A stretch of 64,000 nucleotides of DNA from Erythrobacter sp. QSSC1-22B (GTDB taxonomy: Bacteria > Pseudomonadota > Alphaproteobacteria > Sphingomonadales > Sphingomonadaceae): the NCBI RefSeq assembly GCF_001678665.1, contig NZ_LZRP01000005.1:62001-126000 (forward strand), given 5' to 3'. The notes beneath the pieces are model-generated. The model saw nothing but the letters and a program-made list of their open reading frames with translations, was not told the origin of the DNA and made no database searches. Below are positions 49,261 to 57,460 of the stretch, piece after piece. The translations under genes and the position numbers were made by a program. Numbering within the stretch: position 1 is the stretch's first letter; the number at the start of each line of letters is the position of its first letter.

Positions 49261-49353
49261 ATGCTCATTCTAGATTCGGCTGCCCTGGCAGCTATCGCCG
49301 CCGTCATAACAGCCTGCTCTGCGCTCATCTGGGCCATTCGGCGCAAGCCATGA
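49261..49353 (+). CDS. 30-residue SOS-box-controlled membrane peptide
   Basis: Starts MLILDSAALAAIAAVITACS and ends LIWAIRRKP: one hydrophobic helix with a positively charged C-terminus, so the tail probably stays in the cytoplasm. GGAAGA lies about 6 bases upstream of the ATG. Its stop overlaps the ATG of the next gene (ATGA), indicating translational coupling. A perfect LexA box lies just upstream. Size, topology and control recall the SOS-induced 29-residue division inhibitor SidA of Caulobacter, but no sequence homology is claimed. It could equally be a leader peptide for the downstream gene. Confidence 0.6.
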   Translation: MLILDSAALAAIAAVITACSALIWAIRRKP

Positions 49354-49577
49354 GCTCGAAGCGGCTCGACACCATCTCGGACTACAGCAGACACGGTTTC
49401 ACCCTCCGGGTCGATTGCCGGGTGTGCAGGCGGCTGGCCATCATCGACCCGCGCACGATCACATTGCTATGTCAGCAGCGCCAGTGGTCGAAACAGATCG
49501 CGGCGGTCGAGGGACGGCTGCGCTGCTCGAAATGCGGCAGCCGGGATGTGCGTGTAGGACCGGGGTTCAAGTCATGA
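49350..49577 (+). CDS. 75-residue CxxC zinc-ribbon-like protein
   Basis: Starts MSSKRLDTISDYSRHGFTLR. Cysteine pairs in VDCRVCRRL and LRCSKCGSRDVRVGPG are separated by about 30 residues, with an extra Cys in TLLCQQRQ; the layout suggests a zinc ribbon. Similar short proteins with paired CxxC are frequent in sphingomonad genomes and in their phages and mobile elements; function unknown. It is ATGA-coupled to the 30-residue membrane peptide and shares its LexA box. Confidence 0.7.
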   Translation: MSSKRLDTISDYSRHGFTLRVDCRVCRRLAIIDPRTITLLCQQRQWSKQIAAVEGRLRCSKCGSRDVRVGPGFKS

Positions 49578-49631
49578 TGGGTCGCCTCACCACACACCGA
49601 CTATTCATCTTTTTGCCCTAGGATTGCATGA

Positions 49632-50324
49632 ATGCGTAGCCTTGCCATCGCCCTGGTATCGATAGTCGCAGTTCCTGCGAGCGCTCAAAATGTGAGCGGG
49701 CCGGCGCGGGTGGTTGACGGGGACTCGCTCGAGATTGCCCAAACCTATGTGCGACTGAAGGGTATCGATGCTCCGGAACTCGATCAGAATTGCACGCGAG
49801 ATGGGCAACGGTGGAGGTGCGGCGAAGAGGCCGCGACCCAATTGCGCTCGCTGGCCGAGGGCCAGACCGTGACCTGCTTTGGGCAAGGCAACGATGCTCA
49901 CGGGCGCGTATTAGCAGTCTGTCATGCGAACGGTCTCGAACTAGGCGCAACGATGGTGGAGTATGGGTGGGCGACCGCCTACCGCAGCTACAGCGCCGCC
50001 TACATCGGACACGAGCATCGCGCAAAGTCAGCACGGCAGGGGATTTGGCGCTCGGAGTTTGTTCTGCCGGAGTATCATCGTCTTGCAAAAGGAGAGGCAG
50101 CTGCGCCACCTGTCTTGGAAGATAGGCCGGCCTCTCGGCAGAGGCGGTCGCAGACTGCAGATCAGGTTGACTACGGGTGCACGATCAAGGGAAATCGAAG
50201 CCGACGCGGTGACTGGATCTATCATCTACCAGGCATGAAATATTACCAGGCAACTCGGGCCGAAGAAGTTTTCTGTTCCGAGACAGAGGCTCGCGCGGCT
50301 GGATACCGGCGGTCAAAGATTTAG
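49632..50324 (+). CDS. secreted thermonuclease-family (SNase) protein with sunset domain
   Basis: 230 residues. Signal peptide RSLAIALVSIVAVPASA, then an SNase domain with ARVVDGDSLEI, VRLKGIDAPELDQ, GRVLAVCHANGLELGATMVEYGWA and ARQGIWRSEF, covering the Asp/Arg/Glu active-site positions. The C-terminal about 55 residues (CTIKGNRSRRGDWIYHLPGMKYY, EEVFCSETEARAAGYRRSK) match the sunset domain that follows many nucleases. Probable Ca-dependent nuclease acting outside the cytoplasm. The start at 49632 directly precedes the signal peptide. It is the second exported nuclease within 2 kb. Confidence 0.9.
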   Translation: MRSLAIALVSIVAVPASAQNVSGPARVVDGDSLEIAQTYVRLKGIDAPELDQNCTRDGQRWRCGEEAATQLRSLAEGQTVTCFGQGNDAHGRVLAVCHANGLELGATMVEYGWATAYRSYSAAYIGHEHRAKSARQGIWRSEFVLPEYHRLAKGEAAAPPVLEDRPASRQRRSQTADQVDYGCTIKGNRSRRGDWIYHLPGMKYYQATRAEEVFCSETEARAAGYRRSKI

Positions 50325-50716
50325 GTCGGAGCTCCCCCAAACTCTCGTCGTTGGCTTTCACCGGTGCCAGGTCCGAAGATCGCCCGGTCCCAATAAAAAA
50401 ATGCGACCAATGGGCGAGTGCACTAGGCTAAGGACTGCGATCTTTACTCGCCAAACGCTTCACATAAATGGTGTTATTTTCTCGGGCGGCTGGTTTGCGC
50501 CCTAATTTCGGCCATTCAACGGGTCGATGAATCTTTTTGAAAGCGGCCCATCGTTCAGATGAGTACCTGAGGCAGAAAGCTCCCCATTTGCGACTGTTGA
50601 GACTGAGCCAATGAGCGATCGTCCGCCAAAGCCCCCCTGAATGGGGCAGGTAGGTGCTGGCCAGCTTGATTGGATTTTCCGACGTCACTAGCGCGCATGA
50701 TCGCGTGCTGCCCCCT
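50325..50716. other. 392-base gap, no supported gene
   Basis: A minus-strand frame (about 50428-50700, with GLWRTIAHWLSLNSRKWGAF) is open and Trp-rich, but it lacks a start with ribosome site and is not recognisable. AT-rich patches occur near 50390. I see no RNA gene. Confidence 0.45.
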
Positions 50717-52162
50717 TTAGGGCATCGGATTCTCAAAGTCGGGCAGTCCGATGGTGATCCGCGTCCCATCAACTTCCGCGCCGGCCATCCAAGCGGCGAT
50801 AATTTGGGTTACCTCCGGCGAGACCATGAAAAGGTTATGGCCGGCATTGACCACGGTGACCTGGTCGACCTGTGTGAGGCCCGCTACGGCCTCTGCATGC
50901 TCATCGGGATAGGTGCGACCGTCGAGCGTTCCAGTGAGCAGCAAGGTGGGGACCTCGCTTTTCGGGGAGGCGCGAAAATCGGGGCCGAGGTCTACGCCGG
51001 CAATCGCACCGCGAAGCTGCGGCATGGGGAAATTGAGATACCGCCCGAGCAGTGCAGTTTTCGCCTGATCATCGACCAGTGCCAGGCGATCGTCGTCAAT
51101 CCCCGAGGCCAAGTCCATGACGAGCTGCATCGCGTCGAGGGTGATTGGATTATTGGGCTGGAAGTAACCACCGACGACCATCGTGATCGGATCATAATTG
51201 CCGGCGTCGATCGCACGGTAGAGCGCAAGCAGCATCGCTGCGGTTGCAGGATCGGCGATCATTGCTGAGCCGATGCGCTGCATCGAACCCATGTCGAGGA
51301 TCGCTTCGATATGCGAGCCGTCCTTTTGCGGCAGATGCAGCATCTTGGGATGATCGCGAAGGCGGACGTTCACCCGTCGGATCAGATCGACGATGTCGGG
51401 ATAGATCGCCTTTGCGGCCGGCACACTATCGATCGCGGTCTGGAGCCGATCGAAATAGGCGTCGGTGCTCGCGGGCAGCTTGACCGTCTGCGCCAAGCCC
51501 TCTGCGCTTGCCAGAATGACCCGGTCGAGCCGTCCGTCCATCTGCCGCATCGCGGCGAGCGCGAGATGGGTGCCGTAGGAAATGCCCCACAGGCTGATCT
51601 TCTCCGCTTTGAGATGGCGGCGCAGCGCGTCCAGATCGGCAGCGCTTTCGGCGGTTGTATAGCCCGCCAAATTGACCCCCTCGCTTTGCCAGAAGGTCGC
51701 ACATTCGTCGGTCGCGCGGCGGTAATAAGCGGTCAGTTGCGCCTCGTCTGCCGGCTGGGACGCGGGAATCGTGACCTGTGAGGTGCAACGCGGAATATCG
51801 CTCGAGGCACCGGTGCCGCGCTGATCGAATGCAATGACATCGCCGAACTTGCGCAGATCCATGAACAGATCGAAGCGGGCACCCTTCGCAGTGTTGATCC
51901 CCGATCCGCCCGGTCCGCCGGCCAGATATATGATCGGCGCGCCGGGCGTATCGGTCGTTGCCGGAAAACGGACATAATGGAGGGTAAGCGTGCGGCTTTC
52001 AGGGTCGGCACGATTCTCCGGCACGGTGAAGGTCCCTTCGAACGCGTCGGCGGTGCGGCGTTCGAAGGTTTCGAAGGTAATCGGACCTTCACCCTTCACC
52101 TGTGCCGCAGCGGGGCAGGTGAGCATCGAGGCGGCAAGCAGCAGGAGAGGAAAGCGGGTCAT
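50717..52162 (-). CDS. TAP-like alpha/beta hydrolase (prolyl-peptidase type), exported
   Basis: 481 residues with signal peptide TRFPLLLLAASMLTCPAAA. Alpha/beta hydrolase features: IIYLAGGPGGSGI (oxyanion HGGG-type region), IAFDQRGTGASSDIPRC, nucleophile elbow WGISYGTHLA (GxSxG) and a C-terminal cap matching TAP-like domains, with LLLTGTLDGRTYPDEHAE (Asp) and VVNAGHNLFM (His). Such enzymes release N-terminal amino acids from peptides, proline iminopeptidase-like. It is divergent from the LytTR regulator, with a 141-base shared promoter region. Confidence 0.9.
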   Translation of the reverse strand: MTRFPLLLLAASMLTCPAAAQVKGEGPITFETFERRTADAFEGTFTVPENRADPESRTLTLHYVRFPATTDTPGAPIIYLAGGPGGSGINTAKGARFDLFMDLRKFGDVIAFDQRGTGASSDIPRCTSQVTIPASQPADEAQLTAYYRRATDECATFWQSEGVNLAGYTTAESAADLDALRRHLKAEKISLWGISYGTHLALAAMRQMDGRLDRVILASAEGLAQTVKLPASTDAYFDRLQTAIDSVPAAKAIYPDIVDLIRRVNVRLRDHPKMLHLPQKDGSHIEAILDMGSMQRIGSAMIADPATAAMLLALYRAIDAGNYDPITMVVGGYFQPNNPITLDAMQLVMDLASGIDDDRLALVDDQAKTALLGRYLNFPMPQLRGAIAGVDLGPDFRASPKSEVPTLLLTGTLDGRTYPDEHAEAVAGLTQVDQVTVVNAGHNLFMVSPEVTQIIAAWMAGAEVDGTRITIGLPDFENPMP

Positions 52163-52303
52163 TGGGTCAGCCTCTAATCAGGATCGTCTGCATGGAAGGT
52201 GGCACCGCCTTCCGCTGCCTGTCACATATTTTGCGGCGAACGGTCATGCCCGTTCCGCGAATGGTCGGGCTTAACCGGTCAAGACCGGCTATGGGTGCAA
52301 GGG

Positions 52304-53794
52304 ATGCCGCTGCGCCTGCTCTTAGTCCTGCTGCTTGCTATGTTTGCTGCTCCCGTGGCTGCGCAATCGGTCGCCACCGAGGTGAGCGATCTGCGGGCCT
52401 GCAGCGACGTGAGCGCGAAAAGTCCCGATGGCATAAACCCGGAGACCTGCAATGAGACGCGCATCAGCGAGATCGATCCGCAAGGGCGGTTGTTGTGGGT
52501 GCTGGGCACGGTCCACTTGTCCATGGAAAGCGAGGCTAGGCCTTTAGGACTCTATCTGTCGGGCAAAATGGCGGGCAGTGTCTGGTGGAACGGTTACAAG
52601 CTCGGCGACGATGGGCGCCCCGGTTCGAACGCGGATACCGAGCTGCCAGGACGGATGGACGCAGTGTTCTTCGTGCCGCCCGCGCTGGTCCTTCCCGGGG
52701 CGAACCACATCGCGATCCACATGTCGGGGATGCACGGCTATTTCCACCTCGACCAGCCGGTGCACTGGATCGGGGTCGCGCCCTATGAACAGCCCGCGCA
52801 TTTGGCACTGGTTGCTTACTGGCCTTCGCTGATCACCTTCGGCGCGTTCGTGGCGGCCGCACTTTACTTCGGAGCGATGGCGGTGCGCGGGCGCGACACC
52901 GCCGGATCGGCGTTGCTGACGGCGATGTCGATCTTCGCAGCAGGGCAGCTTTTCGCCGAAGTGTCGCGCGGACTGTGGGGATATTCCTATCCAGTGCACG
53001 ATCTGCGGCTGTCGGCGATCTTCGCCTGTTCGTTAGGATTTGGGCTGAGCCTGTTTGGCTATCTGTGGAGCCGGTTCGTAGTGCGCCGGCTTGCCCAGGC
53101 GCTGGCGGCAGTCGCGATTGTCGCGGTGGTGGTCGCACTCGTGACGCCAGGGTTCGACGGCAAGACGATGATGATGCTGCTGGTGCCGACAACCATTGGG
53201 ATCGCTGCGCTTGGCTGGTGGTCGTTGCAGCGGCGACCGGGTGCATTGGTGTATCTTGCTGCGCTCGCAACTTTCGCCGGGCTGATTGTCTGGGCGCGCT
53301 TCGAGTTTCTCGATCGCCATTTCTATTTTGCCGTGGCGGCGTTGCTGGGTTTCCTGTTTGTCCGGCAGGCTGTTGCATTCGTCGCGGAGGAGGAGCGCCG
53401 GATTGAGGAAACGGCGCGCGCCGGACGGCTGGACGCGGCGCTCGACCGGGCGCGCCAGCGCGACAAACCGGTTCGCGTGTCCGTGGCCGCGATGGGACGC
53501 ACCGATTTAATTCTTGCCGACGATATCGTCCACTGCCGGGGGGCGGACGATTATGTCGAACTGATACTTTCGTGCGGCAGGACGCTGCTCCACGGCGGGA
53601 CACTGAACGAGCTTGAGGAGACACTTCCCTCGACTTTTCTCCGCGTGCACCGTTCGCACATCGTCAATACCGGCTTCGTGTCGGCACTGACGCGCGATCC
53701 GTCGGGTACCGGTAGCCTAGCCATGCAAAATGGAGACAGCGTACGGGTAAGCCGACGGGTGATGCCGCGTGTGAAAGCCGTACTGGTGAATTGA
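52304..53794 (+). CDS. seven-TM sensor protein with C-terminal LytTR DNA-binding domain
   Basis: 496 residues. Signal peptide RLLLVLLLAMFAAPVAAQ, then a periplasmic domain (about residues 20-165) like the 7TMR-DISM sensor module (GTVHLSMESEARPLGLYLSGKMAGSVWWNG). About seven membrane helices and a short coiled linker (EEERRIEETARAGRLDAALDRAR) follow. The LytTR domain (residues about 405-496) has DIVHCRGADDYVELILSCGRTLLH, LEETLPSTFLRVHRSHIVNTGFV and VRVSRRVMPRVKAVL. It is a one-component, membrane-bound transcription regulator. A likely target is the divergent peptidase gene. A GTG at 52295 is an alternative start. Confidence 0.87.
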   Translation: MPLRLLLVLLLAMFAAPVAAQSVATEVSDLRACSDVSAKSPDGINPETCNETRISEIDPQGRLLWVLGTVHLSMESEARPLGLYLSGKMAGSVWWNGYKLGDDGRPGSNADTELPGRMDAVFFVPPALVLPGANHIAIHMSGMHGYFHLDQPVHWIGVAPYEQPAHLALVAYWPSLITFGAFVAAALYFGAMAVRGRDTAGSALLTAMSIFAAGQLFAEVSRGLWGYSYPVHDLRLSAIFACSLGFGLSLFGYLWSRFVVRRLAQALAAVAIVAVVVALVTPGFDGKTMMMLLVPTTIGIAALGWWSLQRRPGALVYLAALATFAGLIVWARFEFLDRHFYFAVAALLGFLFVRQAVAFVAEEERRIEETARAGRLDAALDRARQRDKPVRVSVAAMGRTDLILADDIVHCRGADDYVELILSCGRTLLHGGTLNELEETLPSTFLRVHRSHIVNTGFVSALTRDPSGTGSLAMQNGDSVRVSRRVMPRVKAVLVN

Positions 53795-53876
53795 GAAACG
53801 AATCTGCTCGAGCCCACTGAAGGGGTCGAGGCTTAGCTAGAACTGGTGGAGCGTCGGCTTTCGCAACGCTTTTTTG

Positions 53877-54941
53877 CTACGGTCGCGCTTCCAGAACCAT
53901 GTTGAAAGGTCCTTCGCTAGCCCTTCGGACATTGCCGAAGCCTGCACTTGTGATCACTTGCGTGAGCCTCTCCTGTCCAGCTTGGGCGCCAAGGGCTTCG
54001 CCGACCTCTTGGGCAAGCGATGTCGGCACACAAACCATTGTGGATGCATTGTAATAGAGGCGACTTACCGGGTTACCGATGTTCTCAGCAGGACTGTTTC
54101 CCGCAATCGGTTCAACGATCATCCAAGTGCCGTCTTTCTTGAGAATCTTGTGCAGGTGTTCAGCGCAGCCGCGCGGATCGCCCATGTCGTGCAGACAATC
54201 AAACATGGTGATCAGATCGAAATCGGCTTCGGAAATCTCTTTGGCGGGAGCCGCTTCGAACCTGACGCGATCACTCAACCCATGCGCCGCGGCATGGGCG
54301 TTCGCTTGTTCGATCGAAGGGGTATGAAAGTCGTAACCGATGAAGTGACTCTTCGGGAAAGCCTCGGCCATTAGGAGAGTTGAAAAGCCGACGCCGCAGC
54401 CCACGTCCGCAACCTTGGCGCCAGCTTCCAACCGCGGCACCATTTCTTCAAGGGCAGGAAGCCAAGACTGAACAATGCTGTTTACGTAGCCGGGTCGGAA
54501 GAAGGCTCCTACCGCACAAAACAGGCATCCTGCGCTCTCGCCCCAAGCCACGCCGCCTCCTGTTCGGAACCCCTGCTCGACCTTAGGCTCACCCTCGATC
54601 ATGGCGGCGGCCAATTCGAAAGCTCCTTCTAGGTAAAACGGGCTGTCCTTGATGGCAAAGACCATCGCCTGCTCGGGAGAGATGCTGAAACGCTGCGTTT
54701 CCGGATCAAAATCAATGTAACCGTTGGCAGCCTGCGCTAGCGCCCACTCCCGGACATACCGTTCTGCAAGCCCGAGGCGGGTCGCAAGCTCGGCGGAAGC
54801 TGCTGGTCCTTGACTATGTAAAGAGTCAAACAGGCCCAGACGGATGCCAATGCGGACCGTCGGCACGCTGTAGGCACCGCCGAGATCACCCAGCATCTTG
54901 CCGACCAAGAGGTTTAGTGTGTCTGGATCGGGCTCAGTCAT
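53877..54941 (-). CDS. SAM-dependent methyltransferase with N-terminal winged helix
   Basis: 354 residues. The N-terminal winged-helix part (LGLFDSLHSQGPAASAELATRLGLAERYVREW) is typical of the Rv2258c-like methyltransferases. The catalytic domain has SAM motif I VADVGCGVGFSTLLMAEAFP, acidic motif FIGYDFHTPSIEQA, TMFDCLHDMGDP (motif IV) and GTWMIVEPIAG. Substrate unknown; this family methylates small molecules. GC content and codon use are lower than neighbours, in line with acquisition. It lies between the LytTR gene and a 490-base gap. Confidence 0.88.
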   Translation of the reverse strand: MTEPDPDTLNLLVGKMLGDLGGAYSVPTVRIGIRLGLFDSLHSQGPAASAELATRLGLAERYVREWALAQAANGYIDFDPETQRFSISPEQAMVFAIKDSPFYLEGAFELAAAMIEGEPKVEQGFRTGGGVAWGESAGCLFCAVGAFFRPGYVNSIVQSWLPALEEMVPRLEAGAKVADVGCGVGFSTLLMAEAFPKSHFIGYDFHTPSIEQANAHAAAHGLSDRVRFEAAPAKEISEADFDLITMFDCLHDMGDPRGCAEHLHKILKKDGTWMIVEPIAGNSPAENIGNPVSRLYYNASTMVCVPTSLAQEVGEALGAQAGQERLTQVITSAGFGNVRRASEGPFNMVLEARP

Positions 54942-55433
54942 ATCGATCTCCGACGGGCTTCGAGAGAGAAGCCGTTGCGCACGCTGGGATCAGCAAGCGA
55001 ATGGAGCGACCGCATCCTCGTTGATGTCAGTTAGTGCGGCTTGAGGACTGAGTCCGCAGGCTCGGCCTGTGTTCCATTATTGTCAAGCAACTCGAGCGAA
55101 GGACCTGAGGTACTGCAATCAGATCGTGAGCGCTGGGCCCCTTGAAGCTATCGCTGGTCGTCTGGGCAGCGCTCACGAAGAACGAGGATTACAGGGCTCC
55201 GGTCGCGCTCGCGGCGTAAGCCGAGGCGGACCAGAGGTCGTCGGAAGGACGTAGGCGGACGAAGGGGAGTATGGCAAAACAGTCGGCGACCCTCGGGCGC
55301 TTCGATTTGTTCGAGGTCGTTAGCGGAATGGCAGGAATGGCATCGCGAGACCCGCGAACCGGAATGGCAGCTAACGGCCCATTAGCGGCGGTCGCGGCTT
55401 GCGCAGTGCGGATGAACCGGCCATCCGGCAGGC
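54942..55433. other. 492-base gap, no supported gene
   Basis: GC-rich but without a convincing frame. GGAATGGCAG-type repeats (three copies of GGAATGGCA at about 55326-55369) resemble the short degenerate sequences scattered between sphingomonad genes. Promoters for both flanking divergent genes must lie here. Confidence 0.5.
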
Positions 55434-56690
55434 ATGATCTTTACCGCTTCCCGCCGCGCCGTTCTGGGCGCCTCGCTCGCCATCCCCGCGCTCGCCTACG
55501 CGCCAATCCTGCGCGCCGCGCAGTCCGATCTGTCGCAGCTGTCGGACATGACCGGCGCGGCCAAGCCCATCACCTCAGCGGAACGACTGGAGCGGATCGC
55601 CCGTGCGCAGGCGCTGATGGAAGCGAACGACATTGCCGCCGTGGTAATCGAACCGGGCGCCTCGCTGACCTATTTCACCGGCGTCGAGTGGGGTCGAAGC
55701 GAGCGCGTGACAGGCGCAGTCCTGCCTCGCGAAGGCGAGCCGCTGATCGTGACGCCTTTCTTCGAAGAACCCTCCGTGCGAGAGACGCTAGATATTCCGG
55801 TCCAGCTGCGCGTCTGGCAGGAAGATGAAAGCCCGCTGGCGCTGATCGCCGCATGGCTGCACGAGCGCAACCTTGCAAGCGGGCGGCTGGGCATCGAGGA
55901 GACCGCGCGCTTCTTCGTGGCCGATGGTCTGGCGGCCCTCCTGCCACAGATGCGCACGGTGTCCGCCGATCCGGTGGTGCGCGCGTTGCGGATGCACAAG
56001 AGCGCGTCGGAAATCGCTCTGATGCAGCTCGCGACCGACGTGACCATGGCGGCCTATCGCTGGACCTGGCCGCGCGTCGAGGCCGGAATGACCGGCGCGC
56101 AGATTTCTGCTCTGATGAGCGGTGCGACGCGGGCGCTGGGCGGCACCCCGCAATTCTCGCTGGCGCTGGTGGGCGAGGCGTCCGCCTATCCCCATGGCTC
56201 GCGGCAGGTCCATAGGATCGCCGACGGCGAGGTGCTGCTGATGGATTGCGGCTGTGCGGTCCACGGTTACGAAAGCGATGTCTCGCGCACCTTTTCCTAC
56301 GGATCGATCCGCGCAGACGTGGCGCGCGTATGGGAGACCGTAGCGCGCGGCCAAGGCATTGTGTTCGACGCGGCGCAGATCGGCACGCCCGCGGGCCGCG
56401 TGGACGATGCGGTGCGCGCCTTTTACGAGAGCATGGGCTACGGTCCTGGCTATGCGCTGCCTGGTCTCTCCCACCGCACCGGCCACGGAATCGGCATGGA
56501 CGGGCACGAACCGATCAATCTGGTGCGCGGGGAGGAAACTCCATTGGCGCCTGGCATGTGCTTCTCGAACGAGCCCGGCATCTACCTGCCGGGCCGGTTC
56601 GGTGTTCGGCTGGAGGACTGCATCTATATGACTGAAAGCGGACCCAACTGGTTCAGCCAGCCCCCCGCTTCGATCGAGAATCCGATTTAA
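55434..56690 (+). CDS. M24-family metallopeptidase (Xaa-Pro aminopeptidase type), Tat-exported
   Basis: 418 residues. The N-terminus has a twin-arginine-type signal (ASRRAVLGASLAIPALAYAP). A creatinase-like N-domain follows (ERIARAQALMEANDIAAVVIEPGASLTYFTG), then the pita-bread domain with metal ligands in LLMDCGCAVHGYESDVSRTF, HRTGHGIGMDGHE, FSNEPGIYLPGRFGVRLEDCIYMTE. This is the pattern of periplasmic Xaa-Pro aminopeptidases/dipeptidases. Together with the TAP-like peptidase it suggests peptide scavenging. It ends the recognisable chromosomal-type genes before the phage-like module. Confidence 0.93.
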   Translation: MIFTASRRAVLGASLAIPALAYAPILRAAQSDLSQLSDMTGAAKPITSAERLERIARAQALMEANDIAAVVIEPGASLTYFTGVEWGRSERVTGAVLPREGEPLIVTPFFEEPSVRETLDIPVQLRVWQEDESPLALIAAWLHERNLASGRLGIEETARFFVADGLAALLPQMRTVSADPVVRALRMHKSASEIALMQLATDVTMAAYRWTWPRVEAGMTGAQISALMSGATRALGGTPQFSLALVGEASAYPHGSRQVHRIADGEVLLMDCGCAVHGYESDVSRTFSYGSIRADVARVWETVARGQGIVFDAAQIGTPAGRVDDAVRAFYESMGYGPGYALPGLSHRTGHGIGMDGHEPINLVRGEETPLAPGMCFSNEPGIYLPGRFGVRLEDCIYMTESGPNWFSQPPASIENPI

Positions 56691-56713
56691 GCCGGGTATC
56701 TGTTTGCTGTTCC

Positions 56714-56949
56714 TTATCCTGAAAAGTTGGATCTCAGGACCTTTTCTTGCGGTGCCGGCGACAACTTCGGGTGCGTATCGCAGAGATTGGCCACCTTCAT
56801 AGCTTGCTCGCCGGAAAGCAGATAGTCTTCGATCGACCCAAGAGCTGCCGCAAAGAACGACGGCTGGCACGAAGGCCACCGGTCCCAAATTTCCCGCGTG
56901 ACCGCTGGGCAGTCGACTTCGCATAATCGCGGTTATCCTCCTGCGTCAT
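56714..56949 (-). pseudogene. possible frameshifted small gene, about 77 residues
   Basis: A plausible protein is split over two frames. It starts MTQEDNRDYA in one frame, then runs as VDCPAVTREIWDRWPSCQPS, FFAAALGSIEDYLLSGEQAM and KVANLCDTHPKLSPAPQEKV in a second frame, which has no start of its own. One missing base near 56920 would join them. The family is unknown. If the joining is wrong, this is just chance open frame. Confidence 0.35.
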
Positions 56950-57173
56950 ATAAGGCTCTCTTGAGCGTCGCGCCGGATTAAAGAGGGTAGGGTACAGGCC
57001 CTTCCTTACAAGAAGCGTGTGCCACGCTTTCTTCTGTGGATAAAATTGAGGAAACCCAAAAAAAAGCAATTTTTTCGCTCAGCGTCCGTTCTAACCAGTA
57101 TTTTAAAATATGCTGTGTTTGCCTCCTCTGCGACATACTCACTATTTCTTACGGCCTCTCTGGAGGTACAGTT
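56950..57173 (+). promoter_or_regulatory. AT-rich control region upstream of the AlpA-like gene
   Basis: This stretch is clearly lower in GC than the surrounding DNA. It holds a perfect hairpin (AAGCGTG/CACGCTT, 57013-57029), A/T runs at 57059-57076 and a 12-base palindrome TATTTTAAAATA at 57099-57110. The arrangement suits a promoter with operators for the phage-like operon. GGAGG precedes the alpA-like ATG. No gene is seen here. Confidence 0.5.
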
Positions 57174-57365
57174 ATGCACGCTCAGGTTTTCTTCACTCAG
57201 TATGACTTAGCCAAGAGGTGGCGACTGAGTCCCCGAACCCTTGAGGGATGGAGGCTGAAAGGCAGTCGCCCCTCCTACGCCAAGATCGGCAACAGCGTCC
57301 GCTACCACATCGACGAAGTTGAGGAGTGCGAGCGCTGCTGGCGATCGGGTGAGCAGCTGTCGTGA
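57174..57365 (+). CDS. AlpA/excisionase-type helix-turn-helix protein
   Basis: 63 residues: FFTQYDLAKRWRLSPRTLEGWRLKGSRPSYAKIGNSVRY followed by HIDEVEECERCWR. This is the MerR-like HTH_17 fold of AlpA regulators and phage excisionases, which control replication, excision or satellite induction. GGAGG lies 8 bases before the ATG. Its stop TGA overlaps the next ATG (TGATG). It heads an alpA-orf31-initiator run. The GC content is lower than the core. Confidence 0.82.
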   Translation: MHAQVFFTQYDLAKRWRLSPRTLEGWRLKGSRPSYAKIGNSVRYHIDEVEECERCWRSGEQLS

Positions 57366-57460
57366 TGCACAATCGGGTTCCGCCAGGCGTTCACGCAGAA
57401 ATTGAGGCGCGTAGTGAGGAAGCAGGGCGCGATCACGTCGCCCGGCAATATCTTCCATGA
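57365..57460 (+). CDS. 31-residue coupled ORF between the AlpA-like and initiator genes
   Basis: Starts MHNRVPPGVHAEIEARSEEA; charged, no membrane helix. The ATG overlaps the stop of the AlpA-like gene (TGATG) and the stop overlaps the initiator ATG (ATGA), so ribosomes could pass through all three. That double overlap is the main support. No family is known. Confidence 0.5.
   Translation: MHNRVPPGVHAEIEARSEEAGRDHVARQYLP

Noticed and set aside
50428..50772. 115-codon minus-strand frame in the gap before the hydrolase
   Set aside because: Its start lies inside the hydrolase gene, there is no ribosome site, and the sequence is unfamiliar.
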